From Bacteroidales bacterium (GTDB lineage Bacteria; Bacteroidota; Bacteroidia; Bacteroidales; VadinHA17): DNA of 42,212 bases. Both the position numbers and the translations under genes were made by a program. Position 1 is the first letter of the stretch; each line of letters opens with the position of its first letter. The stretch is from positions 1 to 42,212 of the forward strand of contig PLNT01000042.1 in the NCBI GenBank assembly GCA_003141895.1, read 5' to 3'. This document shows positions 27,077 to 36,222 of the stretch, one piece after another. Under the pieces are notes generated by a model. That model saw only the letters and a list, made by a program, of their open reading frames with translations, ran no database searches and was not told where the DNA came from.

Positions 27077-27751
27077 GATCAAATATTTTTCTTATAAATA
27101 TAAATCCAATTATAACTACCTGAAACGCAGAGAGGTTTTAAAAGTATTTATTACAACCGGTAGCAGGAGCAGTTATTGGAAGTTCTTTTCCACTTGATTA
27201 TACAATATATGCACCTGCGACTTTTTCTGCTCCCAAGCGTGACTTGATTAAAGAGCTGGGATTGCGGAAGTCCATTAATGCTGCCGGTACTTATACATTT
27301 ATAACAGACTCTTAGATGCTTGATGAGGTTATTAAAGACATTGTTTCGACATCCCGGGAATTTGTTCTTCTGGATGAAGGCTGAAGCAGCTACTATGACT
27401 ACTGGTTGTTAGTATGCCCTGGTTCTGAGTACTGCAGAAGTACTTACAGGCATATATACTATAAAAGATTGCACAATTATTCAACCTCGAAGGAATAAAG
27501 TCGGAAGTAATTGTGCAGAAAAGTCTTAATGAAGGATATGTTCCTGCACTTATTAATACAGGAGTGAAGATTGAAACAATTCAGGATTTGGAGAATGTCA
27601 TTAATGAAAAAACTGCCATGATGTGATTCCTGAATTATTAAATTTTAGAAAACCAAACAGTATTTTTGCTTTAAACAACGGCACAAAAAAATAGTTTTTA
27701 GAGATTACTTAAGTATCTGCAATTCCATTGCCGATACTTTAAAAAAAATAG
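27077..27751. other. Gap holding a decayed PLP-enzyme gene
   Basis: This gap of 675 bp is mostly taken up by the SelA-like pseudogene (27120-27626). The last 125 bp are AT-rich with no recognised feature and should carry the promoter for the SIS-MFS-ROK-GH2 cluster. Confidence 0.5.
27120..27626 (+). pseudogene. Decayed SelA-like PLP enzyme with Tat-type signal
   Basis: Pieces in several frames reconstruct one gene. A twin-arginine start (KRREVLKVF, with CTG where ATG is expected) is followed after a frameshift by VAGAVIGSSFPLDYTI. Then come SAPKRDLIKELGLRKSINAA, GTYTFITDS-stop and MLDEVIKDIVSTSREFVLLDE, then EAATMTTGC-stop-YALVLSTAEVLTG. The last piece is EGYVPALINTGVKIETIQDL with NVINEKTAMM. 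This order matches SelA/D-glucosaminate-6-phosphate ammonia-lyase-type PLP enzymes (INA-GT-T-LGGSLM, EAA-VTSGA-AAL--A, EE-INE-TAM). At least two frameshifts and three stops are visible. The catalytic Lys part and everything after it are lost. It follows the exported RidA gene by 43 bp. Confidence 0.7.
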
Positions 27752-28810
27752 ATGCTAATGAACAAATTCTTAAAAGAAATTTTTGAGCAACCCCAGGTTC
27801 TTGAAAATACATTAAACTATTACCTTCAAGGTGAGGGGCAGACAGAACTTGATAAAGTTTCATCGATTTGGAAAAAAGGTAAATTTAATGAGATAATTTT
27901 TACCGGGATGGGGAGTTCCTTTTTTGCACCACACACTGCTAACTGTATACTTAGTAATTGGGGGATCGCTTCCAAAATTATAAATGCTGGTGAACTGCTG
28001 CATTATCATCTTCCATTGTTAAAAAGCGGAACTCTTATAATCTGCATATCACAGTCAGGGGAGAGTTACGAAGTGGTAAAAATCCTGGAAAAAATTCCTT
28101 CAGGTCTCATATGCATCGGTATAACCAACGAGGAAAAAAGCACACTTGCACGTAAATCAGCAATAACCCTTTTGAGCAGAGCAGGCAGGGAAGAAATGAC
28201 ATCCACTAAATCGTACGTTTCAACACTATTGGTATTATCCATTTTTACAAGTGTGCTTACGAAAAGATGGAAACCAGGATCAATGCCGGAACTTAATTCT
28301 TTAATGGAAGCAGTTCGGAAAATGATAGATAACAAGGAGGAATGGCTGGCTCCTGCTATGGATGTTCTGGGTCATCCTCCTTTTGTACAGATAATTGGAA
28401 GAGGCCCATCATATTCTTCCGTTTTACAGGGTGCATTGATGATTATGGAAGCCGCAAGGAACCCTGCAGCCGGAATATATGGAGGTGAGTTCAGACATGG
28501 TCCGATGGAAATGTCAAACAAAAAATTCAGAGCTATTATTTTTGCACCGCTTGGCGCCACTTACAGTCAGGGAATCAAACTTGCTGAAGATATTACAAAA
28601 TTCGGAGGGAGGGTTGTTTTAATTACTAATAGTCTGGCAGCTTTTAGTAACCCGGATATATACCCTATAAGGATACCTTGCCAGGATGAATTCCTTTTCC
28701 CGATTCCTGCAATTGTTCCCCTTCAGTTCATCGTCAACCAGTGGGCAGTTGATGAAGGCCACGAACCCGGCAATTTTACTATGGGAGCAAAAGTTACTAC
28801 TACAGAATAA
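27752..28810 (+). CDS. SIS-domain sugar isomerase/deaminase-like protein
   Basis: This 352-residue soluble protein has two SIS (sugar isomerase) domains, like the isomerase half of GlmS. The first has IIFTGMGSSFFAPHTAN and LIICISQSGESYEVVKIL. The second has VQIIGRGPSYSSVLQGALMIMEAAR, GGEFRHGPMEM and a closing VDEGHEPGNF. The SQSGES loop and Glu-rich GEFRHGP are the sugar-phosphate site. There is no glutaminase domain, as in AgaS- and FrlB-type enzymes that isomerise or deaminate amino-sugar phosphates. An internal Met at codon 3 is an alternative start. It begins a four-gene run with transporter, kinase and GH2, so it likely acts on the phosphorylated sugar. Confidence 0.88.
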   Translation: MLMNKFLKEIFEQPQVLENTLNYYLQGEGQTELDKVSSIWKKGKFNEIIFTGMGSSFFAPHTANCILSNWGIASKIINAGELLHYHLPLLKSGTLIICISQSGESYEVVKILEKIPSGLICIGITNEEKSTLARKSAITLLSRAGREEMTSTKSYVSTLLVLSIFTSVLTKRWKPGSMPELNSLMEAVRKMIDNKEEWLAPAMDVLGHPPFVQIIGRGPSYSSVLQGALMIMEAARNPAAGIYGGEFRHGPMEMSNKKFRAIIFAPLGATYSQGIKLAEDITKFGGRVVLITNSLAAFSNPDIYPIRIPCQDEFLFPIPAIVPLQFIVNQWAVDEGHEPGNFTMGAKVTTTE

Positions 28811-28818
28811 TATCAGAT

Positions 28819-30030
28819 ATGAACAGGGACAGGAGCAGACGTTTTTTGTTTATCATCATAATTGCTATTTATGTGGCATTTGGATTAGTTACATCCGTAA
28901 TAGGAGTTATTATTGATAAATTTCAGGTACAATACAATGTATCTCTGAATGTTGCAGCGCTACTTCCATTTGCCTTCTATCTCTCTTACGGATTATTCTC
29001 TGTCCCATTCGGTGTACAGATGGACCGCATTGGCGCCAAGGCAGTTTTAATAATTGGCATGGTGCTCATGACACTGGGGTGCTTTTTATTATACCTGAGC
29101 AATAATTACATTTTGGTTATTGCCATGATTTTTCTGGCAGGAATAGGAGTTACTGCAATCCAGACCGCCGGTAATCCTTTAATCCGGGAATTGGATTCTC
29201 CATCAAATTATACTGCAAACCTGACGATTATAATAGGAGTAGGAGCTCTTGGTTATGCTTTCAGCCCGCTACTGGTTCCGTATATCCAGGCGAAAGGGCT
29301 TCCATGGAGTCAGGTTTACCTGATCTTCGCCATTATCAGTCTGATACTCCTGCTATTGTTGTTAACTGCAAAAATTCCAAAAGTCAGGCTTCTTGAAGAA
29401 GAAAAAATCAATGTAGCTGTAATTGGATCCTTGTTAAAAGAACCTGTAATTATAACATATACCCTTGCAATCTTTTTTTACGTAGGAGCTGAAGTCGGTA
29501 CCTCCTCATATATTGTCGTATTCATGGATAAAGTACATAGTTTCGGGAATAATATTTCTTTATGGAATAAAGGTACCTTTATGTATCTGGCATTTCCTTC
29601 TGCATCAGCGTTGGTGGTAGGTCTATTCTGGTTATTCCAGGCAATTGGCCGTCTTCTTATCGGTCAGTTGATGAAAGTATTTAAACCACGTTCTATTTTC
29701 ATTTTCCATAGCGCAGGGACATGCATAGCACTTATTATTGCAATTATTTCGCCGGCGAAGATTGCACTCATTGCCTTTGTGCTTACAGGTTATTTTACCT
29801 GTGCTTCCTTTACGTCGATTTTCAGTGCAGCTATACAGAGCTTTGATAAATATCATGGTGCAATTTCAGGCATCCTCTGCACGGCTATTGTCGGTGGCGC
29901 TGTAATTGGATTTCTTGTCGGAACTGTTGGCGGAACATTCGGTATGCGTAGTGCAATGATAGTAAACCTGATTGCATTTTTATACGTGTTTGCAATTTCG
30001 GTATTTGGGAAAGGGAGATTAAATATATAA
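28819..30030 (+). CDS. MFS sugar symporter (FHS/FucP-like family)
   Basis: This 403-residue, 12-helix inner-membrane transporter belongs to the major facilitator superfamily. The motif FGVQMDRIGAKAVLIIGMVLM between helices 2 and 3 is the MFS motif A variant. The AIQTAGNPLIRELDSPSNYTA segment is typical of the fucose-galactose-glucose:H+ (FHS) branch. It begins 8 bp after the SIS gene and ends 1 bp before the kinase, so the three are translationally close. It should import the sugar that the ROK kinase phosphorylates. The sugar is not evident; glucosamine or N-acetylglucosamine fits the neighbours. Confidence 0.88.
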   Translation: MNRDRSRRFLFIIIIAIYVAFGLVTSVIGVIIDKFQVQYNVSLNVAALLPFAFYLSYGLFSVPFGVQMDRIGAKAVLIIGMVLMTLGCFLLYLSNNYILVIAMIFLAGIGVTAIQTAGNPLIRELDSPSNYTANLTIIIGVGALGYAFSPLLVPYIQAKGLPWSQVYLIFAIISLILLLLLLTAKIPKVRLLEEEKINVAVIGSLLKEPVIITYTLAIFFYVGAEVGTSSYIVVFMDKVHSFGNNISLWNKGTFMYLAFPSASALVVGLFWLFQAIGRLLIGQLMKVFKPRSIFIFHSAGTCIALIIAIISPAKIALIAFVLTGYFTCASFTSIFSAAIQSFDKYHGAISGILCTAIVGGAVIGFLVGTVGGTFGMRSAMIVNLIAFLYVFAISVFGKGRLNI

Positions 30031-30031
30031 T

Positions 30032-30937
30032 ATGAAATCATCTGATAAAGAAGTAATAATAGGGGTTGACGTTGGAGGAACAAAAATTCAAACCGGGGCT
30101 ATTAAACCTGATGGTGAAATTCTTTGTGAACCTGTCACTGTAGATACCGGTGGAAATGATGAGAGTGAGAAAATATTAGCCAGAATAACCGGTTCCATTG
30201 AGAAAGTGATTAAAAACTCAGGTCTGAAACCGGCTGATATAATCGGAATTGGAATGGGAGTAACAGGTCCCCTAGATACTGCCAGCGGTACTATTCTTGA
30301 ATGTCCGCAGCTTCCTACAATGCATTTTTACCCTCTTCGCGAGAGGATCATTGAAAAGTTTAAACTCCCTGTCTTCATGGACAACGATGCAAATGCACTG
30401 GTGCTTGGTGAAAGCATCTGGGGAGCAGGCAAAGGATACAGGACGACACTGGGGTTTACATTAGGTACAGGACTTGGCTGTGCCATAGTAATTGACAATA
30501 AGCTTTTAACCGGAACAAATGGCATGGCCGGCGAAATATGGCCTTCCCCTTGCAAAGACGGCACTATCGAGGATATTGTATCGGGAAGAGGAGTGAGCTC
30601 AACTTTTTTTCATTTTACAAACCATGTGAAAACTGCAAAAGAGATATCATTCCTTGCCCGTGAAGGCGATCCCGATGCTATTGAGACATGGCATGTTTTC
30701 GGAAGCACGCTTGCATTTGCATTGGCATGGGGCATAAATATTATCGATCCGGGAATAGTCATATTGGGCGGATCCATTGCAAACTCAATTGACCTTTTTT
30801 ATGATTCAATGGATAACATTTTAAGAAAGTCAATATGTCCGGTTCCGGCCGATAAAACCAGGGTTGTTAAGGCTGAACTCGGAGACAATGCCGGATTTAT
30901 CGGAGCTGCCGCTTTAATGATTCAGGGGGGAAAATAA
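30032..30937 (+). CDS. ROK-family sugar kinase lacking the zinc motif
   Basis: This 301-residue kinase of the ROK family phosphorylates a hexose or amino-sugar with ATP. It has the N-terminal phosphate site GVDVGGTKIQTGAI, GMGVTGPLD, the catalytic DNDANALVLGE (Asp of the DND), FTLGTGLGCAIV, and the C-terminal PGIVILGGSIANS. The usual ROK zinc loop (His, then Cys-x-Cys-Gly-x2-Gly-Cys) is replaced by EIWPSPCKDGTIEDIVSG. The zinc His is Trp and only one Cys remains. This places it in a divergent subgroup. It starts 1 bp after the transporter stop. Substrate is unproven. Confidence 0.9.
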   Translation: MKSSDKEVIIGVDVGGTKIQTGAIKPDGEILCEPVTVDTGGNDESEKILARITGSIEKVIKNSGLKPADIIGIGMGVTGPLDTASGTILECPQLPTMHFYPLRERIIEKFKLPVFMDNDANALVLGESIWGAGKGYRTTLGFTLGTGLGCAIVIDNKLLTGTNGMAGEIWPSPCKDGTIEDIVSGRGVSSTFFHFTNHVKTAKEISFLAREGDPDAIETWHVFGSTLAFALAWGINIIDPGIVILGGSIANSIDLFYDSMDNILRKSICPVPADKTRVVKAELGDNAGFIGAAALMIQGGK

Positions 30938-30963
30938 ATCACTAAATTTAAAAACCAATTATT

Positions 30964-33798
30964 ATGAAATCTTTTCTAAAACTTATTTTACTTTTATTAG
31001 TAGTTACGGGATTAAATTTCTGTTCAGTTCAAGACAAAAATGAGGTAACGAAATTAACACTTTCAGGGGACTGGTTCATTAAATCTTCAATCCAGGTAAA
31101 GGATGGTGGTGAAATTATTTCTACTGATAAATACAGACCGGAAGCATGGTATCCTGCGAAAGTGCCAACTACTGTCCTGAATGCTTTGGTAAAAGATGGC
31201 GTATATCCTGATCCCTGGGTAGGGCTGAACAATTATAAGATCCCTGATGTTTCTGATGAATTTAACCGGAAATACGGTCTGGCAAAATACAGCTACATTG
31301 GTGGAAGTACTAATCCATGGAAGGATCCTTACTGGTTCCGGAAAGAATTTAATTTACCGGAAAGTTATAAAGGGAAAAAACTCTGGCTGAATTTCGATGG
31401 TATTAATTACCGTGCGGATGTATGGCTGAACGGGCAGAAAATTGCAGGGCAGCAGGAGATGGTTGGCATGTTCCTGCGCTTCAAATACGATATTACGCAA
31501 TATGCAGCCGTAAGCAAAAAAAATTATCTGGCTGTAAAGATTTACCAGGTCGACCACCCTGGTATCCCAACCCCTGGTGTGCAATTTGAAGTATTTGGGA
31601 AGAACCGGGGCCATTCAGAAGATCTTTTTAAAGACGAAACCCTTAAATTTTCGGGTGGATGGGATTGTGCCCCGGTAGTCAGGGACCGGAACATGGGGAT
31701 ATACCAGGATGTATATATTACTGCTACAGGCCCGGTTTCAATTGAAAACCCGTTTGTCGTAACTGATCTCCCTTTGCCCGATACCACCCATGCAGACATA
31801 AAAATTACAGCGGAATTGAAAAACGACAGCAAAGAGGAAGTTAAGGGATTATTGACAGCTAAAATCAGCCTTATCAATACTCTTGAATTCCCGACATATA
31901 GTAAATCACTTGGTGGGAGTATGCAAGATATTATAATCAGTAAGGAGATAAAACTGGCCGCAAACAGTATAACAGAAATAGCACTTGGTACTGCAGAATT
32001 CCCTGAGCTATCAATCCACAATCCTTACCTGTGGTGGCCGAACGGGTATGGCAAGCAATACCTTCATAACCTTGAACTTACTTTCAATATTAATGGTAGA
32101 TCTTCAGATAAACAAAATACAACATTTGGCATACGTGAGGTAACAAATGAATTAAAGAAAATAGGTAATGATTATGGCAGAGTATTCTATATAAACGGGA
32201 AAAGAGTTTTCTGCAGGGGAGGGTGGTTGCAATCTGATGCCCTTTTAGATCAGGACACAAAAAGAGTATTTGATGAAGCCCGCTTACTGGCAAAAGCAAA
32301 TGTAAACATGGTTGCAAATGAAGATGCCCCATCACCTGCTGATGTTATTTTAGATTCCTATGACAAATATGGACTGATGTGCTGGGAAACATTTTACCAG
32401 TGCTGGAGAATGTACCCCGGGAGTAGAACTGCAAACAACCCTCTGGATCATGGGCTGGCATTAAGAGAGGCTCAGAATATAATTAAAAGGTACAGGAACC
32501 ATCCTAGCCTTGTTATCTGGTGCGCCGCCAACGAAACAACAGTAGCTGAAGATATTTATACTCCGCTTAGAAAATATGTATTTGCCATGGACGGCACCCG
32601 GCCTTTTATCTCGAGTTCAAACATCAGTTGGGACGTCGATAAACTAACCCCCTATATAAAAGATGATCTTCCAAATGGCACAACAGATAATGGTGATCCT
32701 GATTATAACTGGAACCCTGAGCGTTTTTATTTTGATAAAATCCTTGAAGTAGATAAACAGGCATTCAGGAATGAACTGGGCGCCCCATCAGTACCAGTTT
32801 ACAGCAGCCTGAAAAAATTCATGCCAAACTTTAGCAAAGATACTGGCAGTCCAATCTTCCCTTTAGATAGTACTTGGGCTGAACACGGAGCCTGGGATGA
32901 TAATAATTATGCATTCAGAGGTTATGATAATGCCATCCGGACGATATATGGGACACCATCCAGCGTGGAAGATTATGCAAAAAAGGCCCAATTTGTAAAT
33001 GCAAATAGTTATCGTGCAATGTTTGAAGCAGCAAACCACCGGATATGGACCATTACAAGTGGTGTCATGCTTTGGAAGCTTAATTCATGCTGGCCAGAAA
33101 TGTTGTGGCAGATATATGATTGGTTCCTCTGTCAGAACGCTTCTTACTATTTTGCCCAAAAGGCAATGGAACCGATACACATACAGATGAATGCGAATGA
33201 TTTTAAAGTCTCGGTAATCAACACCAGGCACATAAATCTGGATAATCTTGTGATAAATGCCAAAGTAGTAGATTTTAATATGAAAGATGTATGGAATAGA
33301 ACAGATACAGTAAGTATCGGAGCTGACATGTACCGGGAACTATTTACTATCCCCGGGAAATTAAAGCTGACCCCGGTTTACTTTGTTAAACTTGAATTAA
33401 AGAGAAAAGATGGTATTATATTATCGGAGAATACATACTGGTTATCATCAGAGAGCAAACCCAACCTCTCACCTCTTTCCAGCCTGGAACCGGTTGTCCT
33501 GGAAATGTCTGCACTAACTGAAGAGAAAGGAAAGGAATACCAGATAACTGTAAAACTGGCTAACCATACCGACAAACTCTCTTTTTTCAACAGGCTGGTT
33601 ATAACCAAAGGCGAAAAGGGTGAAGAGGTTTTGCCTACTTTTTGGGATTCGAACTTTATCACCCTGTTCCCCGGTGAAGAAAAAACAGTGAGAGCTACCA
33701 TTGTAAAAGAAGATTTACATGAGGCAACGCCATATATCAGCATTGATGGAAACAGCAAGGTGGAACCCAAATACCTTTTGGACAATAAAATGAAATAG
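30964..33798 (+). CDS. GH2 exo-glycosidase lipoprotein (exo-glucosaminidase/mannosidase type)
   Basis: This 944-residue glycoside hydrolase family 2 enzyme has a lipoprotein signal (LNFC, Cys20). Domain order is an N-terminal sugar-binding jelly roll at about 35-245 (WYPAKVPTTVLNALV, DPYWFRKEFN, LNFDGINYRADVWLNG), an Ig-like sandwich, and a TIM barrel at about 385-680. C-terminal Ig-like domains follow. The acid/base Glu is about residue 524 in WCAANE and the likely nucleophile is Glu604 in FRNELG. The architecture, with GGWDCAPVVRDRNMGIY and WKLNSCWPEMLWQIYDW, resembles exo-beta-D-glucosaminidases and mannosylglycoprotein endo-beta-mannosidases. It follows the ROK kinase by 26 bp, which supports release of an amino-sugar or mannose for that pathway. 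Confidence 0.88.
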   Translation: MKSFLKLILLLLVVTGLNFCSVQDKNEVTKLTLSGDWFIKSSIQVKDGGEIISTDKYRPEAWYPAKVPTTVLNALVKDGVYPDPWVGLNNYKIPDVSDEFNRKYGLAKYSYIGGSTNPWKDPYWFRKEFNLPESYKGKKLWLNFDGINYRADVWLNGQKIAGQQEMVGMFLRFKYDITQYAAVSKKNYLAVKIYQVDHPGIPTPGVQFEVFGKNRGHSEDLFKDETLKFSGGWDCAPVVRDRNMGIYQDVYITATGPVSIENPFVVTDLPLPDTTHADIKITAELKNDSKEEVKGLLTAKISLINTLEFPTYSKSLGGSMQDIIISKEIKLAANSITEIALGTAEFPELSIHNPYLWWPNGYGKQYLHNLELTFNINGRSSDKQNTTFGIREVTNELKKIGNDYGRVFYINGKRVFCRGGWLQSDALLDQDTKRVFDEARLLAKANVNMVANEDAPSPADVILDSYDKYGLMCWETFYQCWRMYPGSRTANNPLDHGLALREAQNIIKRYRNHPSLVIWCAANETTVAEDIYTPLRKYVFAMDGTRPFISSSNISWDVDKLTPYIKDDLPNGTTDNGDPDYNWNPERFYFDKILEVDKQAFRNELGAPSVPVYSSLKKFMPNFSKDTGSPIFPLDSTWAEHGAWDDNNYAFRGYDNAIRTIYGTPSSVEDYAKKAQFVNANSYRAMFEAANHRIWTITSGVMLWKLNSCWPEMLWQIYDWFLCQNASYYFAQKAMEPIHIQMNANDFKVSVINTRHINLDNLVINAKVVDFNMKDVWNRTDTVSIGADMYRELFTIPGKLKLTPVYFVKLELKRKDGIILSENTYWLSSESKPNLSPLSSLEPVVLEMSALTEEKGKEYQITVKLANHTDKLSFFNRLVITKGEKGEEVLPTFWDSNFITLFPGEEKTVRATIVKEDLHEATPYISIDGNSKVEPKYLLDNKMK

Positions 33799-33835
33799 GA
33801 ATAAACTTAATGAATAATAGGAAATATAAACTTAT

Positions 33836-34182
33836 ATGATACAAAACAATCTGGAAGGTCATGAAGTGATACTGCCACATATATTGTCGCAACTGCTAAA
33901 AGGTTTAAAGATAAAAAGAAAAACGAAAAGATTTGCCTGTTGTTTGCCGGTGAGCCTACATTAAAAGTGAAGGGGAATGGTTTCGGAGGAAGAAATAAAC
34001 ATTTGGCACTCATTGCTGCCGATTCTTTCACATCGATGAATGCATCAATTATCCATTTGGATATGGAGCAATATTTAAATAATTGCGATTCTTACAATTT
34101 TTTTAGACAGGAGGGAGGACTAATTATTACAGGACCAACACAAACGAATGTAATGGATTTGATGATAGCGCTTATTAATTAA
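33836..34182 (+). pseudogene. Truncated second copy of glycerate 2-kinase
   Basis: Only the MOFRL C-terminal part remains. It reads MIQNNLEGHEV, then after a frameshift DTATYIVATAKRFKDKKKNE, then EKICLLFAGEPTLKVKGNG and FGGRNKHLALIA. It ends DSYNFFRQEGGLIITGPTQT and NVMDLMIALIN. It aligns with residues about 290-437 of the intact kinase at 20420-21733. About 30 residues covering the GTDGTDGPTDAAG active-site loop are deleted. The sequences differ at many positions, so this is not a recent duplication. The fragment lies between the GH2 gene and the convergent serine ammonia-lyase. Confidence 0.85.
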
Positions 34183-34258
34183 CAATTTGAACATTCACAA
34201 TGTGTATTATAGAATAATTATTAACCGACTTTGTTAAACGCTTATTCCCTGTTTTTAA

Positions 34259-35677
34259 TTAACATTCGGCAATATTTACCGGGATATTTGCCAAACCTGC
34301 TTCAGAAGTTTCTTTATATTTCGAATTCATATCAATTGCGGTATTCCACATCGTTTTGATAGCATCGTCCAAATTTAGCCTAGCAGCAGATGAGTCGCTT
34401 TCTAAAGCTATATTAGATGCAGTTATGGCCTTAATAGCACCCATGCAATTTCGCTCAATACAGGGTATTTGAACTAGACCGCCAATTGGGTCACAAGTCA
34501 TTCCCAGATGGTGCTCCATTGCTATTTCTGCAGCCTGCAATACTTGTTCTTTTCTTCCTCCAAGTGCCTCAGTAAGACCTCCCGCTGCCATAGAACTCGA
34601 AACACCAATTTCAGCTTGACATCCACCCACTGCAGCAGAAATGGTAGCTCCCTTTTTGTAAAGCGTACCGATTTCTCCTGCGGTAATTATAAATTTCACT
34701 ACTTCATCATCTTCAAAATGAGAAGTAAAGCAATATGCATACATTAGGACTGCTGGTATAACGCCTGAAGCACCATTGGTTGGAGCAGTAATAATTCTTC
34801 CAAAAGAAGCATTTTCTTCATTTACTGCTAAAGCGAACACACTAACCCACTTATTAACGGTATTAAAATCTGAGGGGCCATGCTTTATAGCTGATATCCA
34901 TGCATCTACAGTATTAAATCTTTGACCGTGTGAAAGTTTTTTGTTTAAATCATATGCTCTTCGTCTAACTTTTAATCCACCAGGTAAAATCCCCGATTTA
35001 TTAATACCTCTAAAGATACAATTTTTCATTTCGCTCCATATGAAGAGAGCTTGTTTTCGGATTTCATCTTTATTACGCCATGCTGTTTCGTTGAGCATAA
35101 CTAGCTCTGATATTGTAAGATTCAGTTTTTTGCAATTATCAAGTATATCTTGTGCAGTATGGCAAGGGTATTGGGTTTTGATAAGATTTTGTGATATTTG
35201 GTCAGAATGATTGGAAACGACAAACCCTCCTCCTACTGAAAAATATACTTCAGATAGTGTAGTAGCGTCTCTTAAAATAGCTTCAAATCTTATTCCGTTT
35301 GAGTGGTAATCAAGATTTTTATTGAATTCAAATATGATATGTTTTTCGTAATTAAAAGAGATTGTATGTTTTTCTGAAATATTGATTAATCCACTTTTCT
35401 TAATATTTTCTATTTTCTCGCTTATTTTATCCGTATCTATTGTTGTAAAATCTTCATTAGAAAGTCCCAATATTATAGCAATATCTGTACCATGGCCTAA
35501 ACCTGTTTTTGCGAGTGAACCATATAAATAAGTCTTAATTTCGATTACTTCGTTAAGTTTTCCACATTTATTCAAATTTCTTAAAAAAAATGATGCTGCT
35601 CGCCACGGTCCCATAGTGTGTGAACTGGACGGACCAATTCCAACTTTTATTATTTCAAATGTGCTAATTGATTTCAT
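34259..35677 (-). CDS. sdaA: L-serine ammonia-lyase (serine dehydratase)
   Basis: This 472-residue single-chain iron-sulfur L-serine dehydratase converts serine to pyruvate and ammonia. The beta domain comes first (FEIIKVGIGPSSSHTMGPWRAA), then LYGSLAKTGLGHGTD. The alpha domain includes the 4Fe-4S region (GCQAEIGVSSSMAAGGLTEAL, MTCDPIGGLVQIPCIERNCMGA). Cys residues in GGCQAE, TCDP and IPC are the expected cluster ligands. The length is normal. The lyase reaction releases 2-aminoacrylate, the classic substrate of RidA, but the RidA in this window looks exported. It is transcribed against the preceding cluster and stands alone. Confidence 0.95.
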   Translation of the reverse strand: MKSISTFEIIKVGIGPSSSHTMGPWRAASFFLRNLNKCGKLNEVIEIKTYLYGSLAKTGLGHGTDIAIILGLSNEDFTTIDTDKISEKIENIKKSGLINISEKHTISFNYEKHIIFEFNKNLDYHSNGIRFEAILRDATTLSEVYFSVGGGFVVSNHSDQISQNLIKTQYPCHTAQDILDNCKKLNLTISELVMLNETAWRNKDEIRKQALFIWSEMKNCIFRGINKSGILPGGLKVRRRAYDLNKKLSHGQRFNTVDAWISAIKHGPSDFNTVNKWVSVFALAVNEENASFGRIITAPTNGASGVIPAVLMYAYCFTSHFEDDEVVKFIITAGEIGTLYKKGATISAAVGGCQAEIGVSSSMAAGGLTEALGGRKEQVLQAAEIAMEHHLGMTCDPIGGLVQIPCIERNCMGAIKAITASNIALESDSSAARLNLDDAIKTMWNTAIDMNSKYKETSEAGLANIPVNIAEC

Positions 35678-36178
35678 ATATATATAGTACTATCCTTTTC
35701 TCACTAATCAAGCAGTTAAAAACTAAAAAAAATAAATATTAGTCATTCCAAACCATATTTTTGTGGCAGTTTTTAAAAAAAATTGGCGTTTGTACATTGG
35801 TAATGCTCTTTAACTTATAATAGTGCTTTCTACAAAATCTTATAAGGGGATGACCACTAAAGGTAAACAATATATGATAATAAGTAACTCTCTTAGAAAT
35901 TCCAAATTTAAAAAGCCAAACTCTGTGAAGCTAATCATGAGTGAACGGAGTGAAATTCAAAACGGACAACCTGTTAATACCTTTCTGGTGGGTTTACATA
36001 GTTTTCTGTTCTGAGATGAAAATTTGAAATCTTATGTAGGAAACCAGAACTGAAATGAACTGTTAAAAAACCTATGAAAAAGAGCAACACTGAAATACTA
36101 TATTATGGGAATTTAAGAATATCAAAGTAATCCTCAAAGTGCAATTTCTCTTACTCTGATTCTTACCCTGTAAAAATA

Positions 36179-36212
36179 AAACCCTCTGAATATCAATATA
36201 TTCAAAGGGTTT
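36179..36212 (-). terminator. Rho-independent terminator, minus strand
   Basis: The 15 bp stem (36179-36193 with 36198-36212) has one mismatch and a 4-base loop. Read on the minus strand it is followed by TTTTATTTTTA. It lies just after the tRNA-like 3' end on the same strand, the usual order for a tRNA gene and its terminator. No intact minus-strand gene now precedes it. Confidence 0.7.
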
Positions 36213-36222
36213 CTTGTTGAAG

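Noticed and set aside
35823-36014. 63-codon plus-strand open frame
   Set aside because: It has no recognisable domain, low-complexity composition and no neighbour that gives it a role.
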